From: Cristatella mucedo
Taxonomy: Eukaryota > Bryozoa > Phylactolaemata > Cristatellidae
NCBI GenBank assembly: GCA_009760855.2
Contig: WPIO01000035.1
Coordinates: 3,495,001-3,559,000, forward strand
Reading direction: 5' to 3'
Length of the DNA: 64,000 bases
Shown: piece by piece, positions 21,741-33,290 of the stretch
Layout of the letters: the number at the start of each line of letters is the position of its first letter
Position numbering within the stretch: position 1 is the first letter of the stretch
Notes under the pieces: model-generated
What the model was told of the DNA's origin: nothing
Databases searched by the model: none
Seen by the model: the letters and a program-made list of their open reading frames with translations, nothing else
Translations under genes and position numbers: made by a program

Positions 21741-23620
21741 TGAAAAGTCGACCGGCAGCAGCTACTAAGTTTCAACTTAAATTCGAAGGGGCATCGTCTG
21801 CCTAGCGTCTATTTGCCGACTAGAATGCTAGCCGCTTAATCGAAGTCGCGAAAATATTGGACAGCCTCTTAAATTTCTTCAGTTAAATGCCCGATCCCTA
21901 AAAACTAAGGGTTTAGTAATCCGCGATCAGGTGGTCCAGGAGAAGCTAGATGCATTTCAGCTGACCAAGACGTGGATGCTCTGGCAGCCAAACAACTGAG
22001 AGCACCTCATCCGGGCTCTCATTGTTTCATCCGTGTGGTCTTAGAAGACAGGTTGCCGTTTTTGTTGGTGGACCGCAATTCGTGAAATGCATTGTTTACA
22101 TAGGCCATCGTTTGAATTTGATACAATCGTGTCCTCGTCGAAAACCATTACTCTCACTGTTATGACAAACCAACCTCATTCTAGTGGTCTAAACTTGTCC
22201 ATGGAGGAGTTGTTCCTCGATGAAATGCTTGCGTGTGACAGCCAGTTACTGGTTAGAGGAGACCTCAAAATTAATTTTGCCAACCCCAGCAACTGTCAGG
22301 TCCGCTCAGTTCTTCGCTGATTTGAGAACTTTGGTTTAGTCAAATAGGTCAATCATACCCCTAACTTCAGTGGCCACGTCCTTGATCTTGCTATCACTAA
22401 GAAAATTTGCCCTAATGACCTTGTCGTGTGCCTACAGACCATCTCGGATTATTGCACTTTCTCATTTACGGTCTCAGTTCTGTCCTACATGCAGGGTAAT
22501 GGTGAGTTTGTCCAGTGACGCAGCTTAAAAGGCAATGACCAATGAAAGGTTTTCAAATCTTTATGCGAGACAGGTTATCTTGATATGCACTCAGACTCAG
22601 CCGATCGCCTTGATACCTTTACTGGCGGAATGAATATATCGCACTTAGGAATGCCCTTGACGAGCATGCTCCAATAGGTTCTGTCAGTGTACAGAGTTAC
22701 CGAGATACTTTTCAAGTTTAAAAAAAATAAAAATAAAAAATTCTCAGCTTTAAGCACAATCTAGAGCGCCGTTTTATGAAGTTTGGGTCTGATGAAAATC
22801 TAGTCAATTCAAAGACTTCTTTCGATTCGGATGCCTAGAAAGTGCAGGGCTTCTTTCTTTCACTCAAATACTGAAGTCTGGCCAATCAGAGCCAAGCGAG
22901 GTTTATACGACGGTAAACAACTTGCTGGCAAGTTCTGAGAGGTCTCATTCTCCAAATATTAATGGCTCAGCAGACAAGCTTTTGACCATTTACTAAAAAC
23001 AATGTGCACATTGTTCCTCCATAGAATTCCCTCCTGCTAATGCAATTGGTGAATCGCAACCTCGGATCTTCCTTAAGAAAGTTTCCGAGGTTTCAGGATG
23101 CAATGTGGTTACCTTAGCAAGGTTTAGTAAGAAAAAGAAAGCTTTCTCCTGAAGACTCTGTATAATGCCCTCTACGTTCTTCACTGGCAGACAAACTTAG
23201 CCCAGCCATAAAAGAGTTTTGTTGATGATTCTCTGAAAAAAGGGTTTGAACCTAAGTCCTTCGAATTGGTCATCTTTAGACCAATTCTTAAGAAGGCTGG
23301 ATTCAATGCAGAGGTCCTTGTAAACTAACGCCCAGTTTTCGGTCTTTCATTTTTGTCTAAGGGATACTTCAAAAGTTGTCGCTGAGCTTCTTGTAGCGTG
23401 CGTTGAAAAGGATTATCACCGCAATTTCAATCGTAGTTCAGGCTGCAGTATTCCACCAAAACTGCTCTCTCCGTGTGACCAATGAAATCCTGTGTAGCAA
23501 CAATGACGGGAACGTCACCAACCTAGTGCTGTTAGATTTATCAGCTGGAATCCGCACAACGACCTCTAATGTACTCGTAATTGTGCTTACGTTGCCTAGT
23601 AGATAGACGATTGTAAATAA
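21741..23620 (+). mobile_element. LINE-B copy: endonuclease and partial RT remnants
   Basis: Plus-strand, decayed. At 21880-21990 the frame reads LNARSLKTKGLVIRDQV...DAFQLTKTWM, the start of the APE-type endonuclease (usual motif LNARSxxNK...LTETWL). 22087-22320 continues with LLVRGDLKINFANPSN, the GDFN-like catalytic stretch, and 22375-22400 gives HVLDLAITK (DLVxT-like). From 22600 to 22720 it matches the LINE-B copy at 59.5-59.75 kb. 23403-23606 shows VTNEILCSNNDGNVTNLVLLDLSAG, the beginning of the RT core. The copy stops near 23620, before the PQG and YADD boxes. Stops and frameshifts throughout. Confidence 0.8.
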
Positions 23621-25499
23621 GATTTAATCTCCTTTGCTATTATTCATTCCAAGTTATTTTTTTATATTAGCAATAAGGACACTGGATAGAAGTTTGAAAT
23701 TTTTTGAGTCGAGTTTTGACATTTACAAAAATGATTGAACTAGGCTTTTTCAAAGGATGCATGAAAAATACCAAATGCTATGACTATATCTGGACTGTAG
23801 CATATTTTTGCATTAAGATCTTCTTGGAATCGTAAATAACGTGGATAATAGGTTAGTATAAGTATTGAAGGTGGAATTGAGTATGAAGCAGAAACGCATG
23901 GTGATTAGTTCAGTGCGAATATCACCTTGGCCACGGACTTGCTAATCATTCACATCTTGCTGGCCAAGCAGATGGACATGTGCTCTAGTAGATCTCCACG
24001 AGGATTGCTTGCTAAGACGTTGAGGTAAGTAGATAGTTGATGGTCGACTTCAGCATTTTAAAATTTGTTTCATGTTATTTTTATGTAACTTAGACTTGTT
24101 CTCAGCAATGATAGATTTGTGTGACCTGCCGTAGTCAATGTATGCTGGTTCACGGCAGTAAATCCTCACCTTTGACAGGCTATCTCAAGCGTGTGGTGAT
24201 CCTAGCTAGATCAGTGTCAGCAATAAACTATTGGCTATATAAGTGGTTACGTACAATCTGATTAGTAGGAATAGCAATTTCTTCCGTAACGTTGTCAAGA
24301 AAATTTCATGTTTTAGCAACCAACCAGTAAGAATAGGTTTTGACATAGGATTCAGTTGATGGGGTTATTAAAATGTTTGTGTGGACAGCATCGATGCAAA
24401 TAATTGTAAAATTTTAGAATCCCCATGATGTTTTCATACAGAAGGGTACAATAACAAAAATCTGAATTATATCTACTGGGTTCGAACATTCAGTGTTTGG
24501 TAAAAACAGAACTCAATAACACATAACGCCTGGATTATTTTTCAATCGAGTGCTGAGGAAATGTACATGAGCCACAACTATGCAAGCCAACAAACCAAAT
24601 CAGAACCTTAATATTCATCTGGTCCATCGACATGAGTGCCCTAATCTAAGTACCATACAAGAAAGAAATTATTTCTTGAACACACAAGGGACGTGAAATC
24701 AGGAATGCTGCATGATATGGAGCGTATACTACTGCGACTGTCTAATAAATTGTAAATACACCACATTTGCTTTAGTCTATGATATCCTACTTAGCGTGAC
24801 CCTACTCACATAGTACTCCAATAGAAGTGTCCGATATAAAAGCTTCCTAACTTCTCTTTAGGGATAACAGCCCCGTTCAGATAAGGATTCTTTATAAAAT
24901 GCCTTTATGGTGAGAAGCCCGGAAGCCCTTTCTCTTCCAAGCCCACAACAAATATGGCACTCCTTTGGGCAAAAAAATTGATAGCTGTACTGAAAATTAG
25001 TGCCGAGTTTCCGCTTCTGAGGCACTCCAACCAGAAAGAAGCTTAGCCTCTCTAATAGAACTTACGGAGATGCGCTCACTTCGGCAGAGCTCGAAGGGCA
25101 GCTCCTTCAAAGGTTAGCTGCCAGTTAACTTCTTGCACCAGCGTCAGCATAATGGAGTTCCTCACACCTAGGTGCACCTGCAGCTGCGATTCGATAGCAC
25201 CTTATTCGTCCCCATTGGAAAAACAGGAGGTAAGCTCCATCTGGAGAGCCACAACCAAGCACGACGTGCACCCATAAAGAACTTTTTTTTGCATCATCAA
25301 AGTTGGGATACTTAAATTCTGGTTAGCTTGAAGGTCCAGAACTTTAAGAAGCCATCTGCCAGCTTTTTTGAGAACTTTTGCAGAGAAATGGGCACCCATA
25401 ATTTATGTAGCATGAGTATCAGTTTAGATTTTTCCGGCGGTTCTACTTGAAAAATTGCATTGAGGCTTTTATTAGCCGACCTTTTTCACTTACGGATTT
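23621..25499. other. Unassigned AT-rich region
   Basis: No gene, RNA or repeat family recognised; only short frames without domains. Confidence 0.4.
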
Positions 25500-25690
25500 C
25501 ACTCCGAGAAAGGCGATTCAATAGCCTCGCTTTTATAGAGGCAGAAGACCTATAACCACAATCACCATGGCTCCCAGTGAGAAATACAGTACCGCCAACT
25601 TCAGGTCTTGAACTCACAACCTTGGTCGTGAAGAGCTAGTACCTCACCCATCGGCTAAGATCCAGGGGGAAATTAAAGGTTATCTGATTT
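25500..25690 (-). repeat. SINE-1 copy, first of an adjacent pair
   Basis: Reverse-oriented and near full length: AATAGCCTCGCTTTTATAGA (tail), GCAGAAGACC, AATCACCATGGCTCCCAGTG (body), TCTTGAACTCACAACCTTGG (B-box complement) and TCGTGAAGAGCTAGTACCTC ... TCGGCTAAGATCC (head). Confidence 0.85.
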
Positions 25691-25699
25691 AAAAGCCAC

Positions 25700-25860
25700 A
25701 TTTATAAAGGGACAGAATATTGTTATGGCTATCACCGCCACTTGCAGTGAGTAATAAAGTATTGTCTCTTGCAGAACTCAAACGCACGACCTGGGTCGTG
25801 AAGAGTTGGCACGTTATCCGTCGAGTACTACCGTGACCGTCCGTCAGTCGTTGACCATTA
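25700..25860 (-). repeat. SINE-1 copy, second of the pair
   Basis: Same orientation and order as its neighbour: TATGGCTATCACCGCCACTTG, GAACTCAAACGCACGACC, TGGGTCGTGAAGAGTTGGCAC. Diverged from the first copy, so probably a separate insertion rather than a recent tandem duplication. Confidence 0.8.
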
Positions 25861-26914
25861 CTAAGTCAACTTCAGAGCATAATATGCAACCAGTGACATT
25901 TTATATAATGGAGTGCATGCTTAATTACAGTAGTTTAGCGAATACAACTACTTTATATTACTAATGGTTCCTGAATTGCAACGCGAAAACGATTTTCCCG
26001 AAAAAATGTTACCGGTGCAGGATTTTCAAATTGAAAATTAAAGACCGTAAAAATAGGAATATAGTGGCGCAAAGGGTCATCCAAAAAGGTCACCGACCAA
26101 CGTAGCTCGTATTGACCAACCCGGTCAGAATCTAAATGTCTACCCTGCCTTCTCTGACGTAATCTCCGCAGCTTTTACGTGCTCAATTAAATAACGGGCT
26201 GATCAAAAGCCTGCTCGTAGCAATTTAGTAATCCCATGATTTATTTAATATAATTTTCAATAACTCAATTCAAATTCAACGATCTATTTCAACTAGGAGG
26301 GTGCACGTCGGAGCCAAATATGCTAATCTGTAAATTATGTACCCTTATAATTTGACTTGACATTCATTACAACTTTTCAATCGTAGTAGTACTATCAATA
26401 TCACAAAGAGCACAGCGAAGATTTGACAATAGTGATTGATGGCGAGTCAATTATTCTTTGGCCTTGGAGTTGCATTAAAATGTCACTCAACGTTCGCTGC
26501 GAATGCACACGACTCCTTTTCAGCTGAATACTGAGCTAATGACATGCGACATGGACTTTTCATATTCAGGAATGAGTGCTATTGAGTGCCTCCGAGAATG
26601 TCTACTGTTGGCATAACTGCTTGCATCGGCTCAGCAAACTACGCTTTATTTTAGCCATGCTTTGAGGTGCCAGACCCTCATGCATCTAATAGGACAAACG
26701 TCTTTTGCTTTCTTGGTAGTGGAAAGCTGAGCACTTTAGTCCCGGAAAAGCTACAGTTGGTTCGTAACCATCGTTACACTAGGCCCTCGCTGCTTTTTTA
26801 CTAATGTCCTTGGGCAGCAAGCACACACCACTCCCAACTCTGCTAGTCTTTGCCAATGCCTGATAAAAAGGTCTCAATGCAGAGATAATGACTTGTAGGC
26901 TCAGCAGCAATGCT
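25861..26914. other. Unassigned spacer
   Basis: No recognisable feature. Confidence 0.4.
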
Positions 26915-27065
26915 CACAGGTATATGTAATGTAATGTATCTCCGTCTGTAACTCCACAAAGTCATAAAGACTATGTGGGTGTTACGCAGGAGAGTTTTGT
27001 GTAGCGCACTAACAGCCTAAGCGGTTTTATGTATGCATTCAGTAGCCAACAGAAGTATTTCTTTG
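26915..27065 (-). repeat. Isolated LINE-B 3' end
   Basis: Third reverse copy of the ~135-bp module: ATGTAATGTAATGTATCTCC ... CTAACAGCCTAAGCGG ... GCATTCAGTAGCCAAC. No LINE-B coding sequence lies beyond it. Confidence 0.85.
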
Positions 27066-27435
27066 ATAACGGAACAAGACAGTAACCCTAGTCTAGGAAG
27101 TCAGTATCAGAGCACTGAGCAGTCGAGTCGATAGCAGCGGACACCGTCAGGTGTACTTCACCAGCCACGCTGTACAATAACTCCTATTGTACGTATGGGG
27201 CGTCAATAAACTGCCCAGTCCAGGGTCTGGAGCCCAATTCTTTGCCTATTATGTGACTTGAGCTACTTGACGTTTAAGCATAGACTGTGACTTTCCCTTT
27301 TTTGTGAGCCATTATCGCTTAGATAATACCAGTAATGCGATGGTATTCCTAATCTTCTTGATTTATATCCCCAATTAGTGTTCACCACATCCTAGACACT
27401 GCTGACGGTTTTCCGAAACACCGGCAGAGACTGTC
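27066..27435. other. Unassigned spacer
   Basis: No recognisable feature. Confidence 0.4.
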
Positions 27436-27439
27436 AGTG

Positions 27440-27665
27440 AGTGTGTCCCTGTGATTCGCCTTTATGTACTTATGCGCGCTGACACGTGCATGCTGCCATT
27501 AACCACATTTGTATGCTGACCCTGTGCCTGTCACCACTAACTATACTATTCTTGTTGCTTAATGAGTACTAACCATTCGATCGTGCTTCTTCTCCAGCAA
27601 TTTTAAAGCGCCTAAAAAGAGATTGATTTCTCGGATGGCACTTTATCGACTGCACTATTTTTTTT
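27440..27665 (+). repeat. LINE-A 3' end, first of two
   Basis: TGTCCCTGTGATTCG (just after the LINE-A stop), GCTGACCCTGTGCCTG, the hairpin (about 27603-27644, partly unpaired: AAAGCGCC against GGCACTTT) and a short T-rich end instead of (TTA)n. Confidence 0.85.
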
Positions 27666-27839
27666 ATTCCGCAGCCTGCGTCACAGCTCCAGCACCAGCA
27701 CTCCGACTTCTCGCTCGCCCGACTTCTCTGCTGCCCATTATGCTGCCGCTAATCTGGAGCAGCAATTTTACGCTGCCTACTTCGACTGTCACTCTGGTTA
27801 GCACCTATCGGACCGCCAATCTCGCTGGCTCAGACTTCA

Positions 27840-28130
27840 TTTATGATCGTCTATTTAGGACAGCATTTAGTGGGTCCCTGTGATTCGTCCTTGATGTGCT
27901 TATGCGTGCTGACACTGTGCATGCTGCCACTAACCACATTTGCATGCTGACCCTGTGCATGTCACCCCTAACCATATTATTCATTTCGTTTGTTTTTCAA
28001 GCATGATTTTACTTACCATTCAATTGCATTTCACTTTACAACAAATGTAAAGCACCTAGAGAGAGATTAAGTTCTCTGAGGGCGCTTTATCAAGTGAATT
28101 ATTATCATTATTATTATTATTATTATCGAC
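27840..28130 (+). repeat. LINE-A 3' end, second of two
   Basis: Begins in the last LINE-A codons (LFRTAFSGSL, 27851-27883) and runs through the full 3'UTR, hairpin (28048-28090) and (ATT)n tail. It is in the same orientation as the fragment 180 bp upstream. Because it retains the last coding bases it is a clean 5' truncation. Confidence 0.9.
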
Positions 28131-30475
28131 GCAAATCCGTGCAAAAATAGTCGAAATGGCAGGGACGGCAGTTCCGCCTTCTTTTTTTTTACGTCGGCAT
28201 CGTTCGTTCCTTGAAAAGAGTACGCCGGCTGCAAACGTGTCAGCTCCCAGCACTATAGCGCCCTGCCGACGGCTGCCGAGGGATATTGGCTGGCATAACA
28301 GTGGGCTGATTGGCGGCGGCAACGTAAAGCAGGCAACGTAAAGCAGCACTACAGGTGTCGTACGCTCCCATCGCAGAGGTCTCACGAGAGAGAGATGCTG
28401 ACTGTGAGATACTCTCCTCTGCCCGGGTCGTCTAGCAATACACTTGCCTGGGAGCAGAACGGAAATCCGCTTTGACTGACAGCCACTAGGGATACGTAAG
28501 AAATTCTTACTTCTTGAAGAAACTGTGCAAAGGAATGCTGAGCCCAAAATGTTTAGTTGGGCTTTTAGATGGTCATCTCACTCTCCCGTGACAAACGCTG
28601 GTTAGTACAGTACTGCAAGCTATGTTAATTTTCTGCATTGTCCTCGTGCTCTCTTTCTAGCTGCTTTGAGCGTTGCTACCATCGTGAGTCAGATCACAGC
28701 GCGACCGAAGGGTTTGAATAGTTTGAACCAGATGAGAAGGGCAGTAGCACAATATAGTGGCAGTAGGCAGTAAGTCCACATAGTTGTGTCTAGAGATACA
28801 TAGGCTCTGAGTGACAAACAACAACCCACTAGCATCGCTCCGAGACTCTTCAGTTTGGTGGAGATAGGCACCAATTTAGTCATATTTGGTGCATTTTACT
28901 CAGAGATACAGACACGTTTGAAGTAATATTCACCACGAAGCAGTGAACCCCAAGTTTCAAGTGGAAAAATAGAAGGTCGCTTTTCCTAATTGCAATCCAT
29001 GTATCAAGCCAAAAGTGAGAATAAGACGATGACTAGATAATTATAAAGGAGAAAATCAGAGCGATCATGGAGTTTATAGAATATTTCTTTATTTGCTGGC
29101 TGCTTTCATGAAACATTGGCCATGGTTGAAAAAGTCTAAAACCCAAGACAGTTAAGCTGATTAGGGAACATCGCCATCTTGCCCAGAATCGGATTTACTC
29201 TTGGCAGGTGGCTTTCTCATGCTTTCTACCCACCGGCATCCTGGTAAGGTTTTCATGCCTGGAGCTTCAGTGACTTAAATGTTGACGTAGCTAGATGTTA
29301 AGATGGAAACGACAACATTGTCTTCCAGATACCTAATGCAGGCTGGAAAGGAGGAATATTGCTTAGTGATGATACTTTTTTACGATTGAAGCTGGCATAC
29401 TACAAAAGTCTATTAATATGGGAGTAGCTCGTATGCTCTGACAAGTGGTTGAGTTTCCAGTACCACTTTAATTGTCATTGGATCAGGGTATTTAGTGATG
29501 TCAATCGGTAGAAAGCTACAGGCCTTAAGTTCACAAGAGCTGAATGCACACTACACAGTGAATTAGAAATAGGATAGAGGCATTGCTAAGTGACCAGATC
29601 TTTCTGATCTGGTGACGCGATTGGAAGCCCTAATTAGTAATATCTAACCTAGGTATACCGGAAAATAGAATAAGGAAAGCTAAAATTTAGTAAAAAAAAA
29701 AGACATGCATTCGAAGTGTCGCTTCCTGGGGATTGCTTTACAGCCAATTCAAAGTGTTTTAGAAAGAGATTTGCTGCTCTGGGACTGCTATAGAAAGCCT
29801 TAATATTGTATTACAACTATTTTAATAGTACTTGTATTATTGTAATTAGTTATGCCAGATCATTTCAATGGACAGTTGTTACATTCAGGAAAGCAAACCA
29901 AGCCACCCAGATGTGTGCCATTTTTAAAATGCCTAAATACAGGTGCTGGAAGATTTGCAAGGAGAGAGTTACATAAGCATAGACAAGATAGCAAAAACGA
30001 TCTTGCTGTAATGACTTCAGGAAGCTATTCTCAAAATGGTATTAATGAAATGACATCATCGAAGCAAGCCCAAACTGCTGCGACTTGTTGAAGGTGAAGT
30101 TAGTAATATATCTTGTGGCAGGCCACTTTTTAATAGGGAGCCCAGAATCTAGTCAGATGCTGCAAAAGGGACGCCGGCTTAGCCAATTTTAAGCATTAGG
30201 CGTTCCGATTTGTAAACTTCGCCATCGGGCTGTCCTTAACTATACAGTTGTCTTGCCGTTTTCAATTTCAGTACGTCAGCTTACGTTGAAGCGAAAATGT
30301 TACCAGTGTCAGCTGCATTGTAACTGAGTGAGTCTCGGGAACTCGTCGGCAAATAGCTAACATCACCACGTCTGCTGATGAGTATCATTTACCCTGAACT
30401 GAAAGAAGAGACTGTGCTTTATTTTTAGCATCAATTTCCTACGGCGTGGGAGTCGTGACTAGGGGGAGCCTCAAA
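28131..30475. other. Unassigned region
   Basis: No recognised gene. A small palindrome (ACCAGATC-TTTCT-GATCTGGT) lies near 29600. The 163-codon reverse frame at 28056-28547 runs through the LINE-A 3'UTR and its (ATT)n tail (poly-Asn), so it is judged spurious. Confidence 0.4.
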
Positions 30476-30690
30476 GAGAACCTCGTGTACTCTAACCTCG
30501 TGTACTCTAACCTCTTGTACTCTAACCTCATGTACTCTAACCTCGTGTACTCTAACCTCGTGTACTCTAACCTCGTGTACTCTATTACTCGTGTACTCTA
30601 ACCTCGTGTACTCTAACCTCGTGTACTCTAACCTCGTGTACTCTAACCTCGTATACTCTAACCTCGTGTACTCTATTACTCGATCAACTT
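30476..30690. repeat. 15-bp minisatellite
   Basis: About 13 units of CCTCGTGTACTCTAA with few changes. The variant junction CTCTATTACTCG occurs twice (near 30580 and 30671), 91 bp apart, suggesting a six-unit higher-order duplication. Confidence 0.95.
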
Positions 30691-32204
30691 TAAATCCCGA
30701 ATCGTCTATGCTAAACCCTTAAAAAAATCAGTATGCGACTGCTACGGTGGCTGTTTTACCTGAGAACATTTGTCTCGCACTTCATTTTTACAAAAGCTCG
30801 ATCCAGCCCAAAAATTTTACTTGACTTCATGGTTGCACTTTAATCTGATGTGACTATGCCTGAATACAAGCCCAAGCATGCCCATAACCAAGCAAGAAAA
30901 GGGCCATGGTGGCATCGCGACTCTGATAATGTTATGACTTCTAAACTGAAGCAAATTCCTATGTATTATTATATTCTGCACAAGAAGGAGGCATTTTTCC
31001 TGATCAATTTCGCAATAGGGACAACTGCACAGGTAGAGATATTAATCTCACATCTCGAGCCAAAATGAGTAATAGCACGGACAACAGCAAAAATTAATTC
31101 ACGCTCGCTACTTAATTGGCTCAGACTTCACTTTAGAGACTAGGTATTCTTAAGTTTTCACGCTAAACAGATTCCAGACACGATATCAATGTGCCTTTTT
31201 GGGTTGGAGCTAACTACTGCAGGAGAAAGTATGTATTCTCAAGTTATGGCACGATTTCCACCTACCATCCTTAGAGTATAGTCTCTTGCTAAATTTAGCA
31301 CCCCAGAAGCTCGTTGGCTTCTAGGCTGAGGGGATATTAGCCTCTTTGCAACATTAGAATACATTGAATTCCACGATTTTCATATACGTCGTTTCACGAT
31401 ATCCTCTGTCAATATGCGAGATAACGTCTCTGTTCAGCTCTTCCCTAGTGGTCGTATGCAGGACCGACAACAATCCAAGTGACGGACGTGGCTCTTTCCG
31501 GCGAGAGGGCGCGTCTACCTTTGCTAGCACCCAAGAAAGTTCGCTCACTGAATTGGTAAGCCGTCATACCTCCATTGTGCAGCACCTTCGTACTACATCG
31601 AGGGATTGAGATGTTCTTCCGGACTACTACACTTGCAGGTGGCTACACTTGTGAGCGCTACCCTACATATCCAACTTTATCGCTTCGCAAGTGTGACCTC
31701 TCACCAATAACTCCTTAACAAATTGTTAACTAGGCGTCCCTTAATCTAAATTGAAATCCTTTCGTGATCGTGTCGTCACCTCACATGCACTAAAGTCCTG
31801 GGAATTGCTTGTTGTTATGGTCACTGTCTTTAATGTCCTTCCATTAATTACGTATCGGCTTGGTCTGACACGCCTGTCGACATTAAGTTATCATTCGTAC
31901 CCATGAGCATGTCTTTTTTGTTACGGCGGGCTTTGTGGAAATAACTGTTAACGGTACAGTAAAAGGCGTCAGTCGTTGATGCTACGAATCGGAGGGACAT
32001 TCGTGTTTGCTTAAGCATGAGTTCCTAAGCATGATGCTTGCTTGCTTTGAGATACCTACGATGCTTGCGGATGCCTAGCTTGGCTCTAGCGCTTGTTGGC
32101 TTATTCACATGTCGCTCGTTACAAAGTGCATGGATGAAGAATAAGTGCTGCTTACAGGGTACTGTACAAGCCGTCTATTGTTCTTATTCGGTACTGTAAA
32201 CATG
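30691..32204. other. Unassigned region
   Basis: Short frames on both strands, none recognised. Confidence 0.4.
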
Positions 32205-32965
32205 ATCTATAAAATTTCTAAAATGTGGGCTCGTTTAGACGGAGATAACATATCTAAGCTGGTACACGCATTTTTTATATCCCTCCGTGACTTTTGTAAC
32301 TCACTGCTTGCTGTGCAATCAGGCACTTACAGCTTGTGCAAAATTCTGCAGCTAGGATTGTCTGCCGTGAGCGTCGCAGCTGCCACATCACACCACTTCT
32401 AACCGACCTGCACTGGCTCCCAGTCAAGCAACTCATCGCCTTCAAGGTTTTGTTACTCACTTTCAGGTCCCTTCATTTTTTAGCTTCAGCTTACTTATCA
32501 GATCTACTGCTCCACCAGGCAAATCATTGTACCACCCGCCTTTTTGAATCCAACTGTTTACCTATACTTTGTAAAAACCTCAAATCCTTTGGAGACCGTG
32601 CCTTTAATTCGCATGCTACCAAAGCATGGAACTCACTCCCGACTACTGTTAAGACATCTCCTGACTTGACTACATTTAAAAAGAAAATAAAAACGCATTT
32701 ATTTATCCCAGCATTTAGTTGGTCCCTGTGATTCGATCTTTGCGTGCTTATGCATGCTGCTCTGTGCATGTTACCACTAAACATACTTACATCCTGACCC
32801 TGTACATGTCACTCCTAACCACGTTATTTTTGTTTTTAAATTGAGCATGCTACCACTAACCAGTCAATCATACTTCCCTTCCAGCAAATATAAAGCACCT
32901 AGAAATATTTTGAGTTCACAAAGGGTGCTTTACTAAGAGTGTTATTATTATTATTATAGCCGAAG
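32205..32965 (+). mobile_element. LINE-A copy, 5'-truncated
   Basis: Plus-strand. It begins in the region coding LDxxxxSKLVHAF and covers the C-terminal part: NSAARIVCRERRSCHITPLLTDLHWLPVKQ at 32336-32430 and NLKSFGDRAFNSHATKAWNSLPT...LFIPAF at about 32573-32731. Then follow the 3'UTR, hairpin (32892-32933, in the AAAGCACC/GGTGCTTT form) and (ATT)n tail. The frame is broken at a shift near 32330 but is otherwise well kept. No RT active site is included, so it cannot be autonomous. Confidence 0.9.
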
Positions 32966-33104
32966 ATTACCTGCACCAAAATCACTTTCAAGGCAATTCA
33001 GTGCATTAGGGGTAACACTAAAAAGCCAAATAGTTCTTTGTCATGTGACCAGTTAGTAGCTTTAGGTTTGTAACCTCAGCTGCTCGGTTGAAATTAAAGG
33101 TGGC

Positions 33105-33290
33105 TGGAAACATTGCCAGGGTCTTGGCCTTAGGGTTAAGGTGATCGCTTTTTCACAAACCTGGTAGTGGGTTCAAGTTATGCAGCCTTTACTGCCCACT
33201 GCAAGTGGTGGTAATAGCCGAGAAGGCTCTTCTACTGCCATTATATAAATACAGCTATTAAATTGGCTAACATTTATTATAAGGTTCTCT
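33105..33290 (+). repeat. SINE-1 copy
   Basis: TGGCCTTAGGGTTAAGGTGA (A box), GTGGGTTCAAGTTA (B box), CCACTGCAAGTGGTGGTAATAG, AAGGCTCTTCTACTGCCATT and the ATACAGCTATT tail. Full layout, about 140 bp downstream of the LINE-A copy. Confidence 0.85.

Noticed and set aside
28056..28547. 163-codon reverse-strand frame
   Set aside because: It ends in poly-Asn from the (ATT)n LINE-A tail and runs antisense to the LINE 3'UTR; no domain.
30476..30690. Regular 15-bp array considered as CRISPR
   Set aside because: Units are contiguous with no unique spacers, and the window is eukaryotic; it is a minisatellite.
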